Shown: positions 54,212 through 63,953, counted from the stretch's first letter. The stretch is DNA of 64,000 bases from Oscillospiraceae bacterium (GCA_015067835.1 SVLS01000003.1:1-64000), one strand, 5' to 3'. Notes: generated by a model from the letters alone, not told the origin. A program made the numbers and translations.

Positions 54212-55861
54212 CTACGGATGCAGCATTTCCTCCGCACTCTTCAAGGTTGTTTCTGTAATGTGGGTGCCGCCGATAATCCGGGCAAGCTCCCGCTTGCGCC
54301 CTTCCATATCCAAGGGCGTTACGGATGTAAAGGTTCGGCCATTGCGCTCTTCCTTGGAAATCAAGAGGTGATTCTGGGCCAAAGCAGCCAGCTGCGGCAG
54401 GTGCGTCACGCACAAGACCTGCTTGTGGGCAGCCACGCTGCGAAGCTTTTCTGCAACCTTCTGGGCTGCACGGCCGGAAACACCGGTGTCCACCTCATCA
54501 AAGATAAGCGTAGCAACCTTGTCACGCTCAGCCAGTACATTTTTCATTGCCAGCATTATGCGTGCCAATTCACCGCCGGAAGCAACCTTATTCAGCGGCT
54601 TCAAATCCTCACCGGCATTGGCTGACATATAGAACGCAACACTATCCGCCCCATTTCCGCTTAACGGAATTTGTGCAAAGCGGCAGACAAACTGCACACG
54701 AGGCATATCCAGCTGGCTTAACTCGGTCAAAATCCGTTCTGACATCGCCTGTGCCGCTTCGGTACGATTTTCTCGAAGCTTCAAAGCCGCATTCCAAGCC
54801 TTCTCCTCTGCCTGCACCAGCTTTGCTTTCAAGCGTTCCAGGCGGTCGTCAGCAAATTCAATCTCGTCCAGCTCCTGCTTCGCTTTTTCAAGGAAGTCCA
54901 GAATATCCACGCAAGTCGCACCATACTTCCTGCGCAGCTTATGTATCACATCCAATCGGCTTTCAATCTGCTCCAGCTCCTCTGCGCTGTAACGCAGGTC
55001 ATCTCTGGCATCGCGTACCATTTCAGCCGCATCCTGAACCTGATACATCAGGTCAGCCACTTTATCATGGAGCTCTGAAATTGTTTCGCTGTATTTAGCA
55101 ATTCTCGCCAAAGCATATTCTGCCGATGACAACATCCCAGACGCGCCATCCGTATCATCATCACCGTAAAGGCACATCACAGCCTCATTCATACCGTCAG
55201 AAATCTTTTCTGCACTTTGCAGCAGCTTCCGACGCTCTTCCAGGGCTTCATCCTCCCCAGCTTCCAGCTCGGCCTTTTCAATTTCCGCAATCTGAAAGCG
55301 CAGGGTTTCCATCCGCCGTATTTTTTCACCTTCGTCCATGGTCAGCGAATCAATTTCACGGCGCAGCTGCAGAACCTCTGCATATTTTTCGCTGTATTCA
55401 TTGCGCAAAAGCTCATTGTCTGCAAACGCGTCCAGAAAGGATAGATGATTGTCCTCATCGAACAAGGACGCAGAATCATGCTGCCCGTGAATGTTTATCA
55501 GCTGATTGCCCAGCTTGTGCAAAATAGAAACAGAAACCAAGCTGCCGTTTACCCGGCAGATATTTCGTCCGTCCAGAAAAATCTCCCGGTGAATGACGGT
55601 CTCACTGTCATAGTCCACCGCGTTTTCTTCAAACCAGGGAAAGCGGGGTACATCGGTAAACACAGCACGCACCGACGCTTTTTCCGCACCGGTACGAATC
55701 ATATCCCGATAGGCTCTTGCGCCCAGAATTGCCGAAATTGCATCGATAACAATGGATTTACCGGCACCAGTCTCACCGGTCAAAACCTGAAAGCCGCAGT
55801 CAAAGGAAATGTCGGCGCATTCTATGACCGCAATATTCTCAATATGCAGAAGACTGAGCAT
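54212..55861 (-). CDS. recN: DNA repair protein RecN
   Basis: 549 residues. SMC-like ATPase with Walker A (TGETGAGKSIVIDAI), a long antiparallel coiled coil (about 150-350), a signature region near KVASGGELARIMLAM and Walker B (ATLIFDEVDTGVSG). It acts early at double-strand breaks. GGAGG precedes the ATG. Confidence 0.97.
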   Translation of the reverse strand: MLSLLHIENIAVIECADISFDCGFQVLTGETGAGKSIVIDAISAILGARAYRDMIRTGAEKASVRAVFTDVPRFPWFEENAVDYDSETVIHREIFLDGRNICRVNGSLVSVSILHKLGNQLINIHGQHDSASLFDEDNHLSFLDAFADNELLRNEYSEKYAEVLQLRREIDSLTMDEGEKIRRMETLRFQIAEIEKAELEAGEDEALEERRKLLQSAEKISDGMNEAVMCLYGDDDTDGASGMLSSAEYALARIAKYSETISELHDKVADLMYQVQDAAEMVRDARDDLRYSAEELEQIESRLDVIHKLRRKYGATCVDILDFLEKAKQELDEIEFADDRLERLKAKLVQAEEKAWNAALKLRENRTEAAQAMSERILTELSQLDMPRVQFVCRFAQIPLSGNGADSVAFYMSANAGEDLKPLNKVASGGELARIMLAMKNVLAERDKVATLIFDEVDTGVSGRAAQKVAEKLRSVAAHKQVLCVTHLPQLAALAQNHLLISKEERNGRTFTSVTPLDMEGRKRELARIIGGTHITETTLKSAEEMLHP

Positions 55862-55880
55862 CCCATTTCCCTCCTAAAGG

Positions 55881-56333
55881 TTAATCCAGCAGGTTCTTAA
55901 TTTCTCCGCAAAAAGCTGCTGCGGCATTGTTGTCCCGCATAACGACGAAAACCGTATCGTCACCGGCCAATGTTCCCAAAACAACACTAAGATTCATTGT
56001 ATCAATGGCAGACGCTGCCGCATTTGCAAGACCCGGCAGGGTGTGAATGACCAGGATATTTTGGGCATAGTCGAATTTTGTAATACACTCCCGGAAAATG
56101 GTGTTCAGTCTTCCGGAGAAGGTATTGCTGACCTCGTTGGTAGAAACAGCATAGCGATAAGTTCCAAAGCTGGTCAGCTCCTTAATAATGCGAAGCTCCT
56201 TAATATCTCTGGAAATGGTGGCTTGCGTACTGCGATAACCGGCTTTCTGAAGCTCCGCCAGCAGCTGCTCCTGGGTTTCTACATTTTTATTGGAGATGAT
56301 CTCCATAATTTTAGCTTGTCTTTTAGATTTCAT
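55881..56333 (-). CDS. argR: Arginine repressor
   Basis: 150 residues from ATG 56333 (GAGGG upstream). N-terminal winged helix (KRQAKIMEIISNKNVETQEQ, then GYRSTQATISRDIKEL) and a C-terminal arginine-binding hexamer domain (VLGTLAGDDTVFVVMRDNNA). It represses arginine synthesis genes when arginine is present. Part of the OLE-dxs-recN operon. Confidence 0.96.
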   Translation of the reverse strand: MKSKRQAKIMEIISNKNVETQEQLLAELQKAGYRSTQATISRDIKELRIIKELTSFGTYRYAVSTNEVSNTFSGRLNTIFRECITKFDYAQNILVIHTLPGLANAAASAIDTMNLSVVLGTLAGDDTVFVVMRDNNAAAAFCGEIKNLLD

Positions 56334-56343
56334 TGTTATTCCC

Positions 56344-57210
56344 TCATCTGCCATCTCTAAACTTCTGATTCACCACATCATAGAAGCTATGCTTTTTCAG
56401 GCGAATCAGACTGGTTTCCAAATTTGACTTCTTAATGGTGGTTACATCGCCCATATTCAGGCGAACGGATTTTCCGCCATCCACCGACAAATAAGCATTG
56501 CGGCGGGCATTTCTTGTAAGCTTGACGGAAATCACGCGGCGGTCAGAGGCCACCATGCAGCGGCTCCCCACGTCATGGGCACAAATCGGTGTAATTAAAA
56601 TGCTGTGTGCCTCCGGCTCCACAATGGGACCGCCGGCTGAAAGGCTGTATGCTGTTGAGCCGGTAGGTGTTGCAACAATCACACCGTCGCCACCGCACTC
56701 CATTGCCTGCACACCATCGCATTCCACTGCCAGATGGACAATACGGGCAACTGCACCCTTGGTAATCACCACATCGTTGAGACAAATATCGTGGAACATA
56801 ATATCCCTGTCCCGAAAGACCGTTACATCCAGCATCATACGCTTGTCCACCGTATAGTCACCGGTTGCAAGACACTTCAGCTGCTGCAGCTCTGTGCTTT
56901 CCAGCTCTGCCATAAAGCCCATTGTGCCAATATTCACACCCAGAATAGGGATGCCGGCCCGTGTTGCGGTCTTGGACATGTGAAGAATTGTTCCGTCACC
57001 GCCAAAGCAGATAATAAAGTCCGCTCCCGGCAACTCCTTATCCAATCTTGAAAAGCGCAAATCCTTGGGCAAATCGTAGGTCCTGTCCACCTCAAAGGGC
57101 AGGCACAGCCGCACTTCCATTCCAGCCTCTTCCAGAATCTGAGCCGCTTGGCGCACGGTTTGAAAATCTTTATCCCGGTATGGATTCGGCGTCATAATTA
57201 CTTTCTTCAC
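56344..57210 (-). CDS. nadK: NAD kinase
   Basis: 288 residues. Motifs CFGGDGTILHMSKTATRAGI, LGVNIGTMGFMAEL and ATPTGSTAYSLSAGGPIVEP identify NadK, which makes NADP from NAD and ATP. It starts four bases after tlyA and ends just before argR. Confidence 0.97.
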   Translation of the reverse strand: MKKVIMTPNPYRDKDFQTVRQAAQILEEAGMEVRLCLPFEVDRTYDLPKDLRFSRLDKELPGADFIICFGGDGTILHMSKTATRAGIPILGVNIGTMGFMAELESTELQQLKCLATGDYTVDKRMMLDVTVFRDRDIMFHDICLNDVVITKGAVARIVHLAVECDGVQAMECGGDGVIVATPTGSTAYSLSAGGPIVEPEAHSILITPICAHDVGSRCMVASDRRVISVKLTRNARRNAYLSVDGGKSVRLNMGDVTTIKKSNLETSLIRLKKHSFYDVVNQKFRDGR

Positions 57211-57214
57211 ATCG

Positions 57215-58018
57215 TCACCCCTTTAGTGTTTGATGAGCCTGCGCCACAACGGACGCAGTATCCGGGATAATTCCCGGTACATTTTCCAAAGTCAAATGTC
57301 CTAAAAATTCAATATTCCCCTCCGGACCTTTTACCGGTGAGAAGGTCAGCCCCAGAATGGTAAAGCCCAGCGCTGTTACCGTTTCCACGAAGCTATCCAG
57401 GACCTCCTGATGAATTTCCGGTTCCCGAACAACTCCTTTTTTACCCACCTTTTCCTTGCCGGCCTCAAATTGAGGCTTAATGAGGCACAGCACCTGTCCT
57501 GAAGGCTTCAAAAGTGCCTTGATGGCAGGCAAAACAATTTTTAAGGAGATGAAGCTGACATCAATAACCGAAAGGTCCAGCGGTTCTCCTAAATCCTCCG
57601 GTGTTACATAGCGAATGTTGGTACGCTCCATCACCACAACCCGCTCATCGGAACGAATCTTCCAATCCAGCTGACCGTAGCCAACATCAATGGCAAAGAC
57701 CTTCTTTGCCCCCTGCTGAAGCAGACAATCGGTAAATCCACCGGTGGATGCGCCGGAATCACTGCATACGAAGCCCTCCGGGTTCACGCCAAAATCCCGC
57801 AGCGCCTTTTCCAGCTTCAGTCCGCCACGGCTGACATAAGGGCAGGCTGCACCCCGTACCTCTATCTGAACCGTTTCCTCATAGGAAACACCCGGTTTAT
57901 CCGCCTTTTGACCGTTGACATAGACCTGCCCGGCCATAATAATCGCCTGCGCCTTCGCACGGGTCTGCGCAAACATTTGCTCCACGAGTAAAACATCCAG
58001 GCGCTTTTTAATTTTCAC
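57215..58018 (-). CDS. tlyA: TlyA-type rRNA 2'-O-methyltransferase
   Basis: 267 residues from GTG 58018 (GGAGG nine bases upstream), overlapping the dxs end by 11 bases. N-terminal S4 domain (KKRLDVLLVEQMFAQTRAKA, YVNGQKADKPG) followed by an FtsJ-like SAM domain (DSGASTGGFTDCLLQQGA, DVGYGQLDWKI, KIVLPAIKALL). Members methylate ribose in 16S/23S rRNA; some were called haemolysins. Confidence 0.95.
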   Translation of the reverse strand: MKIKKRLDVLLVEQMFAQTRAKAQAIIMAGQVYVNGQKADKPGVSYEETVQIEVRGAACPYVSRGGLKLEKALRDFGVNPEGFVCSDSGASTGGFTDCLLQQGAKKVFAIDVGYGQLDWKIRSDERVVVMERTNIRYVTPEDLGEPLDLSVIDVSFISLKIVLPAIKALLKPSGQVLCLIKPQFEAGKEKVGKKGVVREPEIHQEVLDSFVETVTALGFTILGLTFSPVKGPEGNIEFLGHLTLENVPGIIPDTASVVAQAHQTLKG

Positions 58019-59888
58019 TATCAAGCACCTCCGTGATTTTTCTTGCAAGTGCATCGGCATCCAGTCCATAATGCCGGTACAGCTCCCTGACACTTCCGTG
58101 AGTTACAAAATCCGGACCCAAATCCATAGAATGAACCGTCAGATTTCGGTTGTGTTTCGCCAGCTCACAACAAAATGCAGCATAAATGCCTGAGCCTGTG
58201 CAAGCTTCCTCTGCCAGAATAAAATGCTTACAATCCCCGGCAAGTTCCAGAATCCGCTCCACAGGAAACGCAGAAAGGCAGAGCAGCTGCAGCACTGTTA
58301 CCTCAACGCCAAACTGGCTGAGATGGTCTGCGCAGCGAACCGCTTCATTGGTCAGCGTGCCATAGGTTACCAGGACGGCATCCTTACCTTTCCGGTGGCA
58401 GTAAACTGCTCCCTGTGCTGCAAGATTCTGATTCCCGGTAAAATTGGACTCCTGTAAAATGCCATTTCCCCCTCTGGGATAGCGAATGGCTATCGGCCCA
58501 TCATAGCTTTCTACTGCCCAGCGAAGCATTGCAGACAGCTCGCTGCAGGTAGCCGGGCACAATACTGTCATTCCGGGAATCTGACGCAAAAAGCCTACAT
58601 CGAAAACACCGTGGTGGGTTTCTCCATCCTCACCCACAAGTCCGGCACGGTCGACAGCCAGAACAACATGAAGCTTCAGCATTGCAATATCCTGCAAAAG
58701 CTGGTCGTAGGAACGCTGTAGAAAGGTAGAATACAAGGCCAAAACGGGCGTCATCCCCTGTTTGGCCAAGCCGCCTGCCATAGAAGCAGCGTGTTCTTCT
58801 GCAATACCGACATCAAACAACCGGTCAGGAAATTGCTCTTTCATTTTCAGCAGACCCGTACCACCGGGCATTGCCGCAGTAATGGCGCAAAGGCGGGGAT
58901 TCGTCTTTGCCAAATCCACCATTGTATCGCCAAAGGCATCGGAAAAAGTGTAAGCTTTGCCCTGAGGCAGCTCGCCGGTATTGGGGTCAAAGCTTCCGAC
59001 GCCATGGAATTGAGAAGGTTTTTGCTCCGCCGGCAGATAGCCGTTGCCCTTTTGGGTATAGATATGGAGCAGGGTCGGAGTTTTCATATCCCTTGCAACC
59101 TTCAGCAAACGAACCAGCTCATTTACATCGTGACCGTCCGCCGGTCCCAGGTAAGTAAGACCCATATTTTCAAACATACTGGTAGGCAGAATAGAGCGTT
59201 TTACCCAAGCCTTAAAACGGCTGGTCATACCATAAAACGCTTTACCTCCCGGCACCTTACTTAATGCATCGCGATAACGGCGCTTCATCCCAAGATAGCG
59301 TTCCTTGGTACGCAGGTTGGACAGGTGCTTGGATATACCGCCTACATTGCGGTCAATGGACATCTCATTGTCATTCAAAATGATGAGCAAAGGCTCCTTG
59401 CTGGCCGCCGCATCATTCATCCCTTCATAAGCCATACCGCCAGTTGCCGCACCGTCACCCAACAATGCAATGACATGGTAATTCTCTTTCAAAAGTGTTC
59501 TTGCCCGTGCCATTCCAAGGGCAACCGAAACGGAGCTCGATGCGTGACCTGCCACAAAGGCATCTGCATCACTTTCAGATGGTTTCGGAAATCCGGCGAT
59601 TCCGCCAAATTGCCGTAAATGCTGAAAATCCGCCTGGCGACCGGTCAGCAGCTTATGCACGTAAGACTGATGACCTACATCGAACACCAGACGGTCCTTT
59701 TGGGTATCAAAAACCGTCTCCAAAGCGACCGTCAGCTCCACAACGCCCAAATTCGACGCCAAATGACCGCCTGTTTTGGAAACAGATTCAATTAAAAATT
59801 CACGAATTTCACAACACAGCTGGACTCTTTGCTCCTCGTTCAGAGAAAGAAGGTCCTTATGGCCGTTGATATTTTCCAATATGCTCAC
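58008..59888 (-). CDS. dxs: 1-deoxy-D-xylulose-5-phosphate synthase
   Basis: About 626 residues from GTG 59888 (reads SILENINGHKDL, like family starts; the frame opens four codons earlier at a TTG). The thiamine-diphosphate motif GDGAATGGMAYEGMNDAAAS and the transketolase-type HGVFDVGFLRQIPG with DRAGLVGEDGETHHG are clear. It makes DXP from pyruvate and glyceraldehyde-3-phosphate at the start of the MEP isoprenoid pathway. It follows oapA with almost no gap. Confidence 0.97.
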   Translation of the reverse strand: MSILENINGHKDLLSLNEEQRVQLCCEIREFLIESVSKTGGHLASNLGVVELTVALETVFDTQKDRLVFDVGHQSYVHKLLTGRQADFQHLRQFGGIAGFPKPSESDADAFVAGHASSSVSVALGMARARTLLKENYHVIALLGDGAATGGMAYEGMNDAAASKEPLLIILNDNEMSIDRNVGGISKHLSNLRTKERYLGMKRRYRDALSKVPGGKAFYGMTSRFKAWVKRSILPTSMFENMGLTYLGPADGHDVNELVRLLKVARDMKTPTLLHIYTQKGNGYLPAEQKPSQFHGVGSFDPNTGELPQGKAYTFSDAFGDTMVDLAKTNPRLCAITAAMPGGTGLLKMKEQFPDRLFDVGIAEEHAASMAGGLAKQGMTPVLALYSTFLQRSYDQLLQDIAMLKLHVVLAVDRAGLVGEDGETHHGVFDVGFLRQIPGMTVLCPATCSELSAMLRWAVESYDGPIAIRYPRGGNGILQESNFTGNQNLAAQGAVYCHRKGKDAVLVTYGTLTNEAVRCADHLSQFGVEVTVLQLLCLSAFPVERILELAGDCKHFILAEEACTGSGIYAAFCCELAKHNRNLTVHSMDLGPDFVTHGSVRELYRHYGLDADALARKITEVLDSEN

Positions 59889-59902
59889 AACGCGACACAA
59901 CC

Positions 59903-60499
59903 TTAATTTTTGTTTTTCCTTTTTGTGCCAAAAATAGAACCGATATGACTAATTGCGTAAATCAATCTGCCTGCAAAATGCACGATTTTGGTAGAGGAAT
60001 TCACTGCAAAGCTCTTGCCGATTGCCTTACCGCCGACAGTCAAGCCAGAAACCACCGCCGACATTACAAGGCTTATCAATCTGGGCCAGGAAAACTCAAA
60101 ATTCTGAAGAATCTGCGCCGCAATTGTAGCTGATGCCGCACCGGACACAACGCCGCAAATATCGCCCACCACATCGTTACAAATCGAGCTGACCCGCTCT
60201 GCCCGGCGAAGCAGGCGCAATGCCTCTCTTGCACCCGGCACCTTGCGCGCCGCCATAGAATGAAAAGGGCTGTCATCCGCGGATGTTACTGCAACACCAA
60301 CAACATCGAAAATGATGCCAACGAAAACGATAATCAGCAAAATAGCAAAAGAGGTAATCATACCGCTTTTGCTCATCAGTTCATCAGATACCAGCGTAAT
60401 CAGCGACGTGGTCATCACCGTCACAAGAAATACGGTAATCACCCACCGGATATTCCGGTTGCGCTCCTTTTTTGATTGACTTGGGTCTGCTTTTGCCAC
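59903..60499 (-). CDS. oapA: OLE-associated protein A (OapA)
   Basis: 198 residues; GTG 60499 follows AAGGAG. About four membrane helices (IRWVITVFLVTVMTTSLITL; SFAILLIIVFVGIIFDVVGV; CGVVSGAASATIAAQIL; LISLVMSAVVSGLTVGGKAI). The basic loop (ARKVPGAREALRLLRRAERV) between helices two and three and the D-D-S-P-F-H start of that loop look like the RNA-binding membrane partner of OLE RNA. It is also similar to CorB-like annotations. In known OLE loci this protein gene sits directly downstream of the RNA, then dxs, exactly as here. OapA binds OLE RNA at the membrane. Confidence 0.85.
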   Translation of the reverse strand: MAKADPSQSKKERNRNIRWVITVFLVTVMTTSLITLVSDELMSKSGMITSFAILLIIVFVGIIFDVVGVAVTSADDSPFHSMAARKVPGAREALRLLRRAERVSSICNDVVGDICGVVSGAASATIAAQILQNFEFSWPRLISLVMSAVVSGLTVGGKAIGKSFAVNSSTKIVHFAGRLIYAISHIGSIFGTKRKNKN

Positions 60500-60524
60500 A
60501 GGAATTTCTCCTTAATTTTTTATA

Positions 60525-61147
60525 AAAGACGGCGACAAACAGGATAAATCTTACGGCTTAGGTCGGGTTGGATTTCCCCAGACAGAACCTGCCGTTGCCG
60601 CGCAGGCCGTTTCCGTTTCATCTGTCCGCTTATGCGTTGCCAATCATAAATACCCGATTGCCACTTAGTCCGTACTGTAATCCCCTGTTTGCCCAGTTAC
60701 GACAGCCTAGGTGATTTCCACAGCGAAATAAACCATAATCTTAGCCTCTTTTGCAAGTAAGATTTCCAGAGGCAATATCGGTAGTCACTATGGCCATAGC
60801 GACCAACCGCGTGAACCTCTTTCCCAACATACTCACTCAAGGCAGGCTACACTGCACGTAGCAACACGATTCTGCGCACCACGCTACAGGTTCATACCAG
60901 GCCCGTACGCGAAGGAGGCTTCCCATAAAAGGAGTTCCCATTCTTCGTCGCACAAAACCAGGTCTCCACGGAAACCGGGTCGTATGCCCCATGCCATTGG
61001 AGCGCGCCCGGGATCCTTAACCCCCAGCATCCACCCTAAACTGGGCGTAAAAAGCAGACACCAGGGACTTCATCGATGTGCCCTTCAAAGGATTTTTAGG
61101 CCCTTCCTTGAAAATGGACATTCCGACTAGGATACTGCACCGTCGGG
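60525..61147 (-). ncRNA. OLE RNA (ornate, large, extremophilic)
   Basis: About 620 bases without an open frame between a consensus promoter and the oapA ribosome site, on the minus strand. It is G/C-rich and full of short complementary segments, for example GGTCGCTATGGCC...GGCCATAGTGACC and GCGCGCTCC near 61007, unlike a decayed gene. Length (OLE is about 600 bases), a membrane-protein gene directly downstream and the dxs-tlyA-nadK-argR-recN context together match OLE loci. Ends are approximate. tmRNA and RNase P are excluded: no CCA-type 3' end or typical P RNA core is seen. Confidence 0.85.
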
Positions 61148-61151
61148 TTAG

Positions 61152-61180
61152 ATTTTAGCATACTTTTTGTGAATATACAA
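61152..61180 (-). promoter_or_regulatory. Promoter of OLE RNA and the dxs-recN operon
   Basis: Minus-strand TTGTAT (61175-61180), 17 bases, TAAAAT (61152-61157), followed directly by the conserved CTAACCCGACGG start of the RNA region. Confidence 0.75.
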
Positions 61181-61221
61181 GTATTTTTTCATAAAATACG
61201 GTTTTATTTATAAAACATTCA

Positions 61222-61704
61222 TTATTTTGGATATTCATTCCCTTTTATGAACCAATCCTCAACAATGTCACTATGGGTAACAACGATGGAAATCTCCTGC
61301 AGCTGCTCTGCTGTAAACCAATGCAGCTGCTTTGATTCCTTGCTGATTTTCAGCTGCGTTGATTCCGGCAGCTCCAGTAAATAAGCAACAATCACCATCC
61401 GCCAAATGCTGCCGTCCCGGTATGCGGCAATCCGCCCCGGTTCTCCATAGACTGCCAGCTTACGGAATTTTTCCTTTGCAACGCGGATACCCAGCTCTTC
61501 CCGGACTTCTCTGGCAATGGCATCAAGTGGTTCTTCCCATTTTTTGACTCCGCCGCCAATCAGTCCCCAGGTATCAGAATCCCGGCGCTTTTCCAGCAGG
61601 ATTTTATTGCCGTCCACAATGATTGCATTGGCACCCAAATGAGCAGGCATCGTGGTCTTGGGTGCATTGGGATCATTTCGATAAAATGTCACAATCGGTT
61701 TCAT
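61222..61704 (-). CDS. Nudix hydrolase
   Basis: 160 residues from ATG 61704 (GAGGG upstream; ATGs at 61722 and 61737 are also possible). The Nudix box G-x5-E-x7-REVREELGI is complete (GGGVKKWEEPLDAIAREVRE). It hydrolyses a nucleoside-diphosphate-linked compound; the substrate cannot be read. It lies 22 bases after dinB. Confidence 0.9.
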   Translation of the reverse strand: MKPIVTFYRNDPNAPKTTMPAHLGANAIIVDGNKILLEKRRDSDTWGLIGGGVKKWEEPLDAIAREVREELGIRVAKEKFRKLAVYGEPGRIAAYRDGSIWRMVIVAYLLELPESTQLKISKESKQLHWFTAEQLQEISIVVTHSDIVEDWFIKGNEYPK

Positions 61705-61726
61705 TGCATCTTTTGCCCTCATTTCA

Positions 61727-63004
61727 CTAAAATTCATCCGGTACAGGCTTGGTCACACCGGTGCGACGCGCCTTATCAAGGCCGCCGGTCATGTGGCCCT
61801 GGGCATCCTTGGCAAACTTTGCCCGGCGAATGACATCTTCCCCATATTTGTCCCGGAGGGCATCCACCGTTTCGTCCAGCCGCAGCTTCTTTTCATACTG
61901 CTCCGGGGTCACACCGGAAAACAGATCAAACTGCTGATAAGGCTCTGCTGTGATTTTCGTCATCTGCACACCGATTTGCCGTAAGGGTGTCACACCATCC
62001 CACGCTTCATCAAATATCCGGCAGGCTTCCTTGAAAATCTGACCGGTAATATTGGTGGCTCCGTTCAGCTGAGATTGATGGGAAAAGTGGCAAAAATCGT
62101 TGGTGCGCAAATGAACTGCAATGCAGCCACCGCATTTTCCATCCCGGCGCATCCGCATTCCTACCGTCTCACAAAGCCCCAACAGCACCTGGTACCCTTG
62201 CTCCGCTGTTACAACATCAGAGGAAGTGGTAACGGAGTTTCCGTAACCCTTATTTTCTGCCGGCTCCGGTGTCACTGCATCTGCGTTGCGCCCATTGGCA
62301 AAATGCCAAATGGTCTCCCCGTGCTTTCCCAGCCGGCGGCGAATCAGGTTCAAATCTGCCCGTGCCAAATCTCCCACAGTATAAATGCCCATCAGCTTCA
62401 GCTTCCGCTCTGTGGCCGCACCTACCAAAAACAAATCCCGAACCGGCAACGGAAAAAATTTCTTCTCCATCTCCTCCGGGAAAAGCGTATGAACCTTGTT
62501 GGGCTTTTCAAAATCTCCTGCCATTTTTGCCAGCAGCTTATTGCTGGAAATGCCGATATTGACCGTAAAGCCCAATTCCTCCCAGATTCTTTTACGCATC
62601 TGCTCCGCCGCAGTCAAGGGGCTTCCCCACAATCGCTGTGTGCCGCTCATATCCACCCAGGCTTCATCGATGGAATATTGCTCTACCTTCGGGCTGAACT
62701 GCCGGAGCATTTCTACAAAATGCCGGGAGGCCTCCACATACAGCTCATAATCCGGAGGGATTACCACCAAATCCGGACATTTTTCCAACGCCTGAAAGAG
62801 CGGCTCTCCTGTTTGAATGCCATATTTTTTTGCAGGACCGCTTTTCGCCAGGACAATGCCATGGCGAGAGGCCTTCTCCCCGGCTACAACCGACGGTATT
62901 TCCCGCAGGTCTATCTTCTCCCCCAGCACCTTTAACCGATAGGCTGCTGACCAGCTCAGAAAAGCCGAGTTGGCATCAATATGAAATATAATCCGCTCAC
63001 TCAT
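61727..63004 (-). CDS. dinB: DNA polymerase IV (Y family)
   Basis: 425 residues from ATG 63004 (AGGAAGG upstream). Catalytic acids are in HIDANSAFLSWSA and YSIDEAWVDMSG; VNIGISSNKLLAKMAGDFEK and the little-finger domain follow. A C-terminal clamp-binding type QFDLFSG is visible at about residue 365. It copies past damaged DNA with low accuracy. The small gene before it ends at its start codon. Confidence 0.95.
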   Translation of the reverse strand: MSERIIFHIDANSAFLSWSAAYRLKVLGEKIDLREIPSVVAGEKASRHGIVLAKSGPAKKYGIQTGEPLFQALEKCPDLVVIPPDYELYVEASRHFVEMLRQFSPKVEQYSIDEAWVDMSGTQRLWGSPLTAAEQMRKRIWEELGFTVNIGISSNKLLAKMAGDFEKPNKVHTLFPEEMEKKFFPLPVRDLFLVGAATERKLKLMGIYTVGDLARADLNLIRRRLGKHGETIWHFANGRNADAVTPEPAENKGYGNSVTTSSDVVTAEQGYQVLLGLCETVGMRMRRDGKCGGCIAVHLRTNDFCHFSHQSQLNGATNITGQIFKEACRIFDEAWDGVTPLRQIGVQMTKITAEPYQQFDLFSGVTPEQYEKKLRLDETVDALRDKYGEDVIRRAKFAKDAQGHMTGGLDKARRTGVTKPVPDEF

Positions 63005-63270
63005 CAGCAAACCTTCCTCATTAAGCACCAGCTGTGGGTGCGAATGGTGTATTTCAGTTCAAACAGCGTTTTCTTCCCTTCCACGGTGGCGCGGCACAGA
63101 AAAATCTGCGCCTCAATGCCTACATACTGCACCTTGCGCACACTGATGACCTCTTCAATATCAATCCGCAGCAGCTGATGGGTCTCCTCCAGCCGCAGGC
63201 GCAGAGGGCGAATTTCTCCACAGGCACTGCACATTGAAATCACATCCACCGGACACATATTCATTTCCAA
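63004..63270 (-). CDS. Small hypothetical protein before dinB
   Basis: 88 residues from a TTG at 63270 (GGAGG ten bases upstream; ATGs at codons 3 and 5 are alternatives). It contains CSACGEIRPLRLRLEE (CxxC) and a strand-rich rest (IDIEEVISVRKVQYVGIEA). No membrane segment. Its stop overlaps the dinB start, so they are co-translated. It might be a DinB partner, but I recognise no family. Confidence 0.65.
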   Translation of the reverse strand: MEMNMCPVDVISMCSACGEIRPLRLRLEETHQLLRIDIEEVISVRKVQYVGIEAQIFLCRATVEGKKTLFELKYTIRTHSWCLMRKVC

Positions 63271-63417
63271 AACCCATCACCTCCGCTTTTTGTTTTATTA
63301 TAGCACATTTGTTTGCAAATAGCAAGCAGAAGTTACAGGCAGGAAATACTTTCCGGAAAGCGCTCTTTCTAGAAATATCATAGCTTTTTTCTGCAGAAAA
63401 TTCAACAACCATTATAT

Positions 63418-63446
63418 TTGCATATTCAGTACTTTTTTGTTATAAT
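63418..63446 (+). promoter_or_regulatory. Promoter of the thioesterase gene
   Basis: TTGCAT (63418-63423), 17 bases, TATAAT (63441-63446). Confidence 0.75.
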
Positions 63447-63479
63447 ACTAAAAGAAATCACGCTGAAAGGATTGTCCTT

Positions 63480-63953
63480 ATGAGACCTGTTAAAAAAGTC
63501 GCCGATTCCCTGACGGAGCAGCAATATCTGGTTCGCCCTTCTCACATCAATCACTACGGCCGTTTGTTTGGCGGTCAATTACTGAAATGGATTGATGAAA
63601 TTGCAGGCATTGTCGCTATCCGCCACGCAAACGCAACCGTCACGACTGCTGCCATCGATAATCTGCAGTTCAAGGCACCGGCATACGAAGGAGATTTGAT
63701 TGTTCTGACCGGACAGGTAACCTATGTAGGACACACTTCAATGGAGGTACGTGTGGACACCCATATTGAAACCATCTATGGTGATCACATTATGATCAAT
63801 CGTGCCTATATCGATATGGTCGCCATTAACAACGAAGGCGTAGCCATTGAAGTCCCGGATTTGCTGATTGAAACAGAAGAACAGCGTTTGGAATACGAAG
63901 CCGCTGTCAAGCGTAAGGAAATGCGCAAGCAGCGCCGTCTGGAAGGATTTTAA
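63480..63953 (+). CDS. Hot-dog fold acyl-CoA thioesterase
   Basis: 157 residues; AAAGGA precedes the ATG. HINHYGRLFGGQLLKWIDEIAG, AAIDNLQFKAPAYEGD and GHTSMEVRVDT are the YciA/acot-type hot-dog motifs with the catalytic Asp in LKWIDE. It hydrolyses acyl-CoA. A basic C-terminal helix (KRKEMRKQRRLE) ends it. Confidence 0.92.
   Translation: MRPVKKVADSLTEQQYLVRPSHINHYGRLFGGQLLKWIDEIAGIVAIRHANATVTTAAIDNLQFKAPAYEGDLIVLTGQVTYVGHTSMEVRVDTHIETIYGDHIMINRAYIDMVAINNEGVAIEVPDLLIETEEQRLEYEAAVKRKEMRKQRRLEGF

Noticed and set aside
60525..61147. tmRNA, RNase P RNA or rRNA as alternatives for the gene-free stretch
   Set aside because: No CCA-type 3' end or tag frame, no RNase P core motifs and no rRNA signatures; size and gene context fit OLE better.
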